Of a stretch of 64,000 nt of DNA, positions 58,949 through 64,000 are shown piece by piece. The DNA is from AP-15 sp963832875 (lineage in GTDB: Bacteria > Pseudomonadota > Alphaproteobacteria > ATCC43930 > CGMCC-115725), in contig CAWHWB010000005.1 of NCBI GenBank assembly GCA_963832875.1, forward strand, positions 194,159 to 258,158, written 5' to 3'. Each line of letters starts with the position of its first letter. Within the stretch, counting starts at the first letter, position 1. The translations under genes and the position numbers were made by a program. The notes under the pieces were generated by a model. It had not been told where the DNA came from. It was given only the letters and a program-made list of their open reading frames with translations, and did not search any database.

Positions 58949-59117
58949 GGCTTCTGCGGTGTCGCCTGCCTGCTTGGGCGGGAAACCGGCGCCTTCGAGC
59001 CGGCGCGCGAGCTTTAGCGTATCAAAAGGAACGGCGCCCGTGACGGGTATCTACGGCTTGGCGGCGTCAATGTCGATCTTGCCGAACCGCCTCAAAGCCA
59101 ATGCTTTCGGGGACGCC

Positions 59118-60356
59118 CTAGCCGGCATGCTTATAGAACACCCCGTTCTTCATGATGTGGGTCAGGTGCTCGCCCTGGCCGTCGAGCAGCGAGATGTCGG
59201 CGAGCGGGTCGCCGTCGACGGCGACCAGATCGGCGCGGGCATCGGCGGCGACGATGCCGAGCTCGCCCGACCGGTTCAGCAGCTGGGCGTTGACGATGGT
59301 CGCCGAGCGGATGATGTCGATGGGCGCCATCGCCTCGGCGCGGATGGTGAATTCGCGCGACTGGTGGCGGTGCATCGGCCCCAAGAGATCGGTGCCGAAG
59401 CCGATCCTGACCCCCGCCATCTGCAGAATTTCGAGCGACCGCAGCCCGGCCTCGCGCACGTCGCCGAGCTTGGCAAGGCTCGCTTCAGGAAATCCCAGAT
59501 CGCGGCCAAAGCGGTGCAGCGCGTCGAAGGTGACCAGCGTCGGCACGACAAAGGCGTCGGCGGAGGCGACGAGCTCGGCTGTCGCCTCGTCGATCAGATT
59601 GCCGTGCTCGATCGAACGCACCCCGAAATCGATCGAGCGGCGGATCGCCTCGGGCGTATAGGCGTGGGCCATCACATAGGTGCGCCAGGCGCGCGCCTCG
59701 CCGACGATAGCCCTCACCTCATCTTCGCTGTATTGCAGGTTCCACACCGGGTCGTAGGGCGAGGCGACCCCGCCCGAGGCCATGATCTTGATCTGGGTTG
59801 CTCCCTTCCTCAGCTCGTCGCGCGCGGCGCGGCGGCACTCGGCAACCCCGTCGGCGATGCGGGCAAGCCCGGCGCCGCCCTCGCAGCAGGCGCAGGCGAC
59901 AACAGAGACCGAGCGCGTCCTCGGCCGCAGGTCGCCATGACCGCCGGTCTGGCTCAAGGCCTGGCCCGACGGAAAGATCCGCGGCCCGCGCACCAGTCCC
60001 TCCTCGACCGCCTCGGCGAGCCCGCCATCGGCTCCGCCGGCGTCGCGGACCGTCGTGAAGCCGCGCTGCAGCATGCCCTCGAGCACCCGCGCCGCCTGCA
60101 AGGTCACCAGGCTCGTCGGCCGCTCGCCGAGCCGCGCCAGCATCTGATCCACCGCGACTGCGTGGACATGCGCGTCGATCAGCCCCGGCATTAAGGTCCG
60201 GCCCTTGAGATCGACAGTGTCGGCGGTGGCGATGGCGATCGGCCGGTCCGAGACCTCACGGATGCGTCCGCCCTCTATCAGGACATGATGATCCTCGCGC
60301 CGCTCTTTGCTGGCGCCGTCGAGAACCGCGCAATTGGCGAAGATGGTGGCCGCCAT
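59118..60356 (-). CDS. Amidohydrolase-family metallohydrolase
   Basis: A 412-residue intact amidohydrolase of the imidazolonepropionase/Xaa-Pro dipeptidase-like group. Metal-site elements are DAHVHA (about residue 62), the possibly carboxylated lysine in IKIMASGG, the histidines in VMAHAYTPEAI and SIEHGNLID, and the Asp in GFGTDLLGPM. No signal peptide. The substrate cannot be inferred from sequence. Its start is 129 bases from the divergent epimerase gene at 60485. Confidence 0.88.
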   Translation of the reverse strand: MAATIFANCAVLDGASKERREDHHVLIEGGRIREVSDRPIAIATADTVDLKGRTLMPGLIDAHVHAVAVDQMLARLGERPTSLVTLQAARVLEGMLQRGFTTVRDAGGADGGLAEAVEEGLVRGPRIFPSGQALSQTGGHGDLRPRTRSVSVVACACCEGGAGLARIADGVAECRRAARDELRKGATQIKIMASGGVASPYDPVWNLQYSEDEVRAIVGEARAWRTYVMAHAYTPEAIRRSIDFGVRSIEHGNLIDEATAELVASADAFVVPTLVTFDALHRFGRDLGFPEASLAKLGDVREAGLRSLEILQMAGVRIGFGTDLLGPMHRHQSREFTIRAEAMAPIDIIRSATIVNAQLLNRSGELGIVAADARADLVAVDGDPLADISLLDGQGEHLTHIMKNGVFYKHAG

Positions 60357-60484
60357 CGAGAACGCCCCCGGCTGTCTCGTGCGGTCAGCTTAGGCCGGAC
60401 ACGAGCCATGCGGAAGCCGGCTCCTTGCCGAACCCCCTGTCACCGTCTAACGTCGCGCAAGCCATCTCTGGGGAGGAAATTGCG

Positions 60485-61426
60485 ATGTCGACATTGATCA
60501 TCGGCGGCGCCGGGTTTATCGGCCGGCGGCTCGTCCCGCTGCTGGCGAAACGCGGCGAAGAAATCACCTGCATGGACATCAACCCCGGCACCGCATCCTA
60601 CGAAGATCTCGGTAAGCAGGTCCGCGTCGTGCGCGGCGACGTCGCCCAGTTTGACGACGTGATGTCGGTGATGGCCGCGGCGAAGCCCAACCGTGTCATC
60701 AACCTCGCCTATTACCTCGGCAGCGAGCACCCGCCGCACGCGGCGTTCAAGCTCAACATCCTCGGCATGGACAATTGCTTCGAGGCGGCGCGGCTGGCCG
60801 GCGTCCACCGCGTCGCCTATGCGAGCTCGCTGGCGGTCAGCGGCGAACAGCACCATTACGGCGACCGGGTCGTGACCGAGGACGATTTCCGCCACGGCCA
60901 CGTCCAATACGCGATGCACAAGATTTTCAACGAATGGCAGGCACAGGATTACCGCGAGAAATACGGCATCGAGATCACCGCGATCCGCCCGGCCAACGTC
61001 ACCGGCAACGACAAGATCGTCGGCTCGGTCGATCACGTGTTCTGCATCACCGACCCGGCGCGCGGCAAGCCCGTGTCGTTCCCCTATAAGGACGCGATGC
61101 GCTGCCCGGTCCACGTCGACGAGATTGCCGAGATCTTCGCCCGCGTGATCATGGAAGACAAGCCGAAGCACTGGATCTACAACACCGGCGGCATCGCGAT
61201 CAGTTTGGGCGAAATCGCCGACATGGTGCGCGAATTCCTGCCAGACGCAAAAATCACGTTCGACAAGGAAACGGGCGGCAAGGAATTATCGGGCAACTAT
61301 CTGATCGACAACAGCCGGCTCGTGCAGGAATTCGGTGTCCAGTACCGCCCCTATCGCGAGCGCGTGCTCCAGATCATCAACGAAGTGCGCCGCGAAGAAG
61401 GCCTGCCGCCCATCGCCGACCGCTGA
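60485..61426 (+). CDS. NAD-dependent epimerase/dehydratase (extended SDR)
   Basis: A 313-residue extended SDR. The NAD loop GGAGFIGRRL is at residues 7-16, the catalytic Y-x3-K is YAMHK near residue 144, and a VRGDVAQFDD acidic segment and SSLAVSGEQ lie between. Length and pattern match nucleotide-sugar epimerase-like proteins, but no sugar genes surround it, so another hydroxy or keto substrate is possible. GGGGAGG precedes ATG 60485. Confidence 0.88.
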   Translation: MSTLIIGGAGFIGRRLVPLLAKRGEEITCMDINPGTASYEDLGKQVRVVRGDVAQFDDVMSVMAAAKPNRVINLAYYLGSEHPPHAAFKLNILGMDNCFEAARLAGVHRVAYASSLAVSGEQHHYGDRVVTEDDFRHGHVQYAMHKIFNEWQAQDYREKYGIEITAIRPANVTGNDKIVGSVDHVFCITDPARGKPVSFPYKDAMRCPVHVDEIAEIFARVIMEDKPKHWIYNTGGIAISLGEIADMVREFLPDAKITFDKETGGKELSGNYLIDNSRLVQEFGVQYRPYRERVLQIINEVRREEGLPPIADR

Positions 61427-61468
61427 TGGTGCACTTCTGACATTCGCGACCCATCAAATTCGCCGTCA

Positions 61469-61486
61469 TACCCGCGCAAGCGGGTA
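61469..61486. repeat. REP-like palindrome
   Basis: TACCCGC-GCAA-GCGGGTA is a perfect 7-bp inverted repeat, within the context GTCATACCCGCGCAAGCGGGTACCCAGG that resembles the short interspersed repeats found between genes in many alphaproteobacteria. It follows the epimerase stop by 43 bases and may also act as a weak terminator. There is no T-run. Confidence 0.55.
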
Positions 61487-61583
61487 CCCAGGCCCTGCCT
61501 CTGGCCTGAACACGGAGCGACCTGCACCTCGCTTGGAACGCTGGACCCTGCTTCGCGGGGGCGACGCAAAAGAGGCGCGTGGA

Positions 61584-61982
61584 TTAGCTTTGAGCTGTGG
61601 ACTTGTTCAGGGTCACAGCGGCGCGAACAAGAGTCTTCAACGCCTCCTCGTCTATCTTCTCGCCCTCATGGAAGTCGATGGCACGCCTTGTGTTACCGTC
61701 GAGGCTGGAGTTGAAGAGACCCGAAGGATCCGTCAGAGCCGCCCCTTTGGCGAAGGTCACCTTCACGACGTTCTTGTAAGTCTCGCCTGTGCAGATCATT
61801 CCGTCGTGGTACCACACCGGAACCCCTCTCCACTTCCACTCCTCGACGACTTCGGGATCGGCTTCCTTGACTAGGGTACGGAGCCGGCTGAGCATCTCGC
61901 CCCGCCAGTCGCCTAGCTCCTTTATTCTCGCGTCTATCAGCTGAGAAGGAGACTCGCTTTTCAGCGACCCGCTATTCTTCAT
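61584..61982 (-). CDS. DUF1801 (YdhG-like) protein
   Basis: A 132-residue protein with the DUF1801 core: LRTLVKEADPEVVEEWKWRGVPVWYHDGMICTGETYKNVVKVTFAKGAAL. Family members have a simple alpha/beta fold and no assigned reaction. GGAGGAG lies ten bases upstream of the ATG at 61982, so the upstream in-frame start at 62036 is not used. It is divergent from the beta-lactamase-fold gene. Confidence 0.88.
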   Translation of the reverse strand: MKNSGSLKSESPSQLIDARIKELGDWRGEMLSRLRTLVKEADPEVVEEWKWRGVPVWYHDGMICTGETYKNVVKVTFAKGAALTDPSGLFNSSLDGNTRRAIDFHEGEKIDEEALKTLVRAAVTLNKSTAQS

Positions 61983-62090
61983 GCCCGTTTCTCCTCCTTC
62001 GTTTAGTCTCAATGAGCGTGGCGCAGGTTGTTCCACGCGGTGTGCGCGTTTCTAACGGTCCCTACGTTACTCCAGTTGAGGATCTTTTCG

Positions 62091-63827
62091 ATGGCATCCC
62101 AATCTGTCGCGCGCAGCGAATCCATTGCGGCCTTCATTCCCGACCTCGAACGTCTGATCACCGAAGCGATGGACGAGTGGAAGATTCCGGGCCTCGCCGT
62201 TGCGGTGGTGCAAAGCGGCGAGGTGGCGCTCGTCAGGGCCTATGGCTTTCGCGATGTCGAAGCCGGCTTGCAGGTGACAACCGACACGCAATTCCTGATC
62301 GGGTCGGTCACGAAGTCGTTCACCGCCACGGGCTTGGCGCTTTTGGTGGACGAACGGCGCCTTAATTGGAAGAAGCCGGTGCGGGATTACCTCCCGGAAT
62401 TCCGGCTGCATGACGCCGTCGCGACCGACCGCATCACGGTGCGCGATTTGCTCTGCCATCATTCCGGGCTGCCGCGTCACGACTGGGTCTGGGTTCCCGG
62501 CGATCTGTCGCCCGCGCAAATGCTGGCGGCAATGCGCTATCTGGAGCCGTGCGACGACATTCGCAGCACCTTCCAATATCTGAACCTCGGTTATCTCGTC
62601 GCCAGCATAGTGGCCGAACGCGTCAGCGGTCAGGGTTGGACCGAATTTACCCGCGCTCGACTGACCGACAAGCTGCACATGAACGTGACGTTCACGGTGG
62701 AGGATCTCGCCGCAGCCGCCGATGCGGCCGTCCCCCACACCATGGACGGGGATACCCGCCTGCGCGCAGAACGCTGGCCGATCCGCGTGACGGCCGCGGG
62801 CGGCATCAACACCTCGATTGCGAGCTTCGCGAACTGGCTTCGCCTTCACCTCGACAAGGGCGAATTTGAGGGACAACGGCTACTATCACCGACCTTGATA
62901 CAGCAACTTCAGACGCCGCGCGTTCATGTCACGGCATCCGAATTCGCCGAGTACGGTGATACGCATTATGGGCTCGGCTTCCGCTCGCACAGCTATCGCG
63001 GAGAGCGCGTTGTGTGGCACGGAGGCGGCTGGAGCGGCTGGAGTACGCTGATGACGATGCTGCCCGATCGTGGCGTCGGTGTTGCTGTTTTCACTAATCG
63101 TAATCAAAGCGTGGTTCCGGAAATTCTCGCCAATTATGTCTTCGACCGGGCGTGCGGCAAAGACCCGATACCCTGGCTCGATCGTCTTCTTGAGCGGCGC
63201 CGCAAATTCGTGGCGCAGCTGGAAGTTGACCGACAGGCCCGGAAAGCGACGCGGCGGCTAAACACCCGGCCTAGCCATGAACTCGCCGAGTATGCCGGTG
63301 ATTATGACCATCCCGGCTACGGCCGCATCACAATCACCCATGCCGAAGGCAAATTGAACTGGGCGTATCGCGGTATGTCCGAGCCGCTCGCGCATCGGCA
63401 CTACGATACGTTCGAGCTGCCCGAGGCGCCCGACCGCCTGCTGCCCGACCGGCTCGCCATTTCATTTTCCACCGATCGTGAAGGAAACATTGCCAGTCTA
63501 GCGGCTCCGTTCGAGCCGCTCGTCAAAGACATAGTCTTCACCCGCATTGCAGCCGGCGATTGCACGAATCCGGCCTTCCGTCAGCACTGCACCGGCACGT
63601 TCAGCCATGAAGTCACGACTGTTGTTGTCGGGCAGGACACCGATGGACAACTCACACTGACGTTTGGCAGCCAACCAACCTACAAACTCCGTCCTTATCA
63701 AAGCCGAACCTTCGTCATTTACGAGCTAGAGGGTTTCCGGGTCGAGTTCCATCTCGGCCCGCATTGGGAAGGGGATGAGTTGTTCTTCCATCAGCCGAAT
63801 GCAACGTTGGTGGCTCGGCGAGCGTAG
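62091..63827 (+). CDS. Beta-lactamase-family (class C-like) serine hydrolase
   Basis: A 578-residue protein. Residues 20-380 are the serine beta-lactamase/D,D-peptidase fold with SxxK as SVTKS (about residue 80), YxN as YLN, and an HxG loop in WHGGGW. The C-terminal part (residues 410-570) is a lipocalin-like DUF3471-type domain (LAEYAGDYDHPGYGRITI). Many such proteins are esterases or D-aminopeptidases rather than beta-lactamases. No signal peptide is evident, so it seems cytoplasmic. GAGG lies nine bases before ATG 62091. Confidence 0.88.
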   Translation: MASQSVARSESIAAFIPDLERLITEAMDEWKIPGLAVAVVQSGEVALVRAYGFRDVEAGLQVTTDTQFLIGSVTKSFTATGLALLVDERRLNWKKPVRDYLPEFRLHDAVATDRITVRDLLCHHSGLPRHDWVWVPGDLSPAQMLAAMRYLEPCDDIRSTFQYLNLGYLVASIVAERVSGQGWTEFTRARLTDKLHMNVTFTVEDLAAAADAAVPHTMDGDTRLRAERWPIRVTAAGGINTSIASFANWLRLHLDKGEFEGQRLLSPTLIQQLQTPRVHVTASEFAEYGDTHYGLGFRSHSYRGERVVWHGGGWSGWSTLMTMLPDRGVGVAVFTNRNQSVVPEILANYVFDRACGKDPIPWLDRLLERRRKFVAQLEVDRQARKATRRLNTRPSHELAEYAGDYDHPGYGRITITHAEGKLNWAYRGMSEPLAHRHYDTFELPEAPDRLLPDRLAISFSTDREGNIASLAAPFEPLVKDIVFTRIAAGDCTNPAFRQHCTGTFSHEVTTVVVGQDTDGQLTLTFGSQPTYKLRPYQSRTFVIYELEGFRVEFHLGPHWEGDELFFHQPNATLVARRA

Positions 63828-63914
63828 GTTCCGGCGTCTCGCTGAGGCGAGAATATCCGAATCCGGCACATCACGCTGTAGACAGGGCCTGGCTTTGAAT
63901 TGTGCGGGCAGACT

Positions 63915-64000
63915 TTAGTCTATCCGCGCCAATACCTGCTCCAGGTTTGCAAAGAACTGCTGCCACCCGTACTTGGCGCCCTGGTAGGCCTGTTGCTGAT
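63915..64000 (-). CDS. SRPBCC (AHSA1-like) domain protein, C-terminal fragment
   Basis: The window ends inside this gene. The last 28 codons read on the minus strand give QQQAYQGAKYGWQQFFANL, then EQVLARID and TAA. The YQGAKYGWQQFFANLE pattern is the usual C-terminal helix of START-like SRPBCC/AHSA1 proteins, which bind small hydrophobic ligands or Hsp90-like partners. The rest of the gene lies beyond the window. Confidence 0.7.
   Translation of the reverse strand, partial: QQQAYQGAKYGWQQFFANLEQVLARID

Noticed and set aside
58749..60194. A 481-residue plus-strand frame opposite the amidohydrolase
   Set aside because: Shadow frame; the minus strand encodes a complete metal-site set.
1..64000. 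tRNA, 5S/16S/23S rRNA, CRISPR array or intact insertion sequence
   Set aside because: I scanned the gaps for tRNA T-loops, evenly spaced repeats and transposase signatures and found none; a dedicated scan could still find divergent examples.

Overview
The window is high-GC, almost fully coding DNA that reads as the chromosome of an alphaproteobacterium. The pointers are the division and cell-wall (dcw) gene order, the first residues of MurC, an alphaproteobacterial-type RNase P RNA, a TIGR02302 membrane protein, a SUV3-like helicase next to a small S4 protein, a fused ThrE exporter, DUF1127 and DUF1640-like proteins, and chained ATGA/GTGA start-stop overlaps. I cannot name the genus from sequence alone.

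Region 1 (1-10.4 kb, minus strand) is the dcw cluster: mraZ-rsmH-ftsL-ftsI-murE-murF-mraY-ftsW-murG-murC (murC runs off the left edge). murD is missing from its usual place between mraY and ftsW. Five ATGG(G) boxes at an exact 10-bp period lie upstream of mraZ and look like the MraZ operator. Region 2 (10.4-22.4 kb) holds an orphan ribbon-helix-helix protein, rnpB with a promoter, a secreted pectate-lyase-like protein, an EamA transporter, a frameshifted amidohydrolase, a frameshifted DHA2 transporter, a frameshifted NHL-repeat protein, a GIY-YIG protein, a CmcJ-type oxygenase, a DUF1127 protein with a tiny partner, a LysR regulator, and a divergent PEP-CTERM/CHRD pair of exported proteins.

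Region 3 (22.9-34.2 kb) has a glycosyltransferase followed by a glycogen-debranching-type glucosidase, a legumain-like C13 peptidase, a GYD protein, and an efflux locus with three closely related EmrB-type pumps, one EmrA/HlyD adaptor and one MarR regulator. Region 4 (34.5-36.5 kb) is a three-gene cassette of unknown function with some phage-like character. Region 5 (36.5-47.9 kb) holds gluQ (two frameshifts), a carboxylesterase, a TlpA thioredoxin, argH, a small lipoprotein, lysA, TIGR02302 (one frameshift), a DUF882 peptidase, the helicase and the S4 protein.

Region 6 (47.9-64 kb) is metabolic and accessory: a UDG-like protein, a DctP-type solute-binding protein with no signal peptide coupled to a short-chain dehydrogenase, an MFS transporter, a nucleotide cyclase with TPRs, a HisD/HpsN-type dehydrogenase, fumC-thrE, a DUF1640-like protein whose start codon seems lost, an amidohydrolase, an epimerase, a DUF1801 protein, a beta-lactamase-fold hydrolase, and the C-terminus of an SRPBCC protein.

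Five otherwise conserved genes carry single-base (+1) frameshifts, seven events in all. That is either assembly error or recent decay, and affects how these loci should be read. I found no tRNA, 5S/16S/23S rRNA, CRISPR array or intact insertion sequence. No single locus is clearly a new system. The best candidates for undescribed biology are the 34.5-36.5 kb cassette, the three-pump efflux locus, the dcw cluster without murD, and the signal-less DctP/SDR pair.
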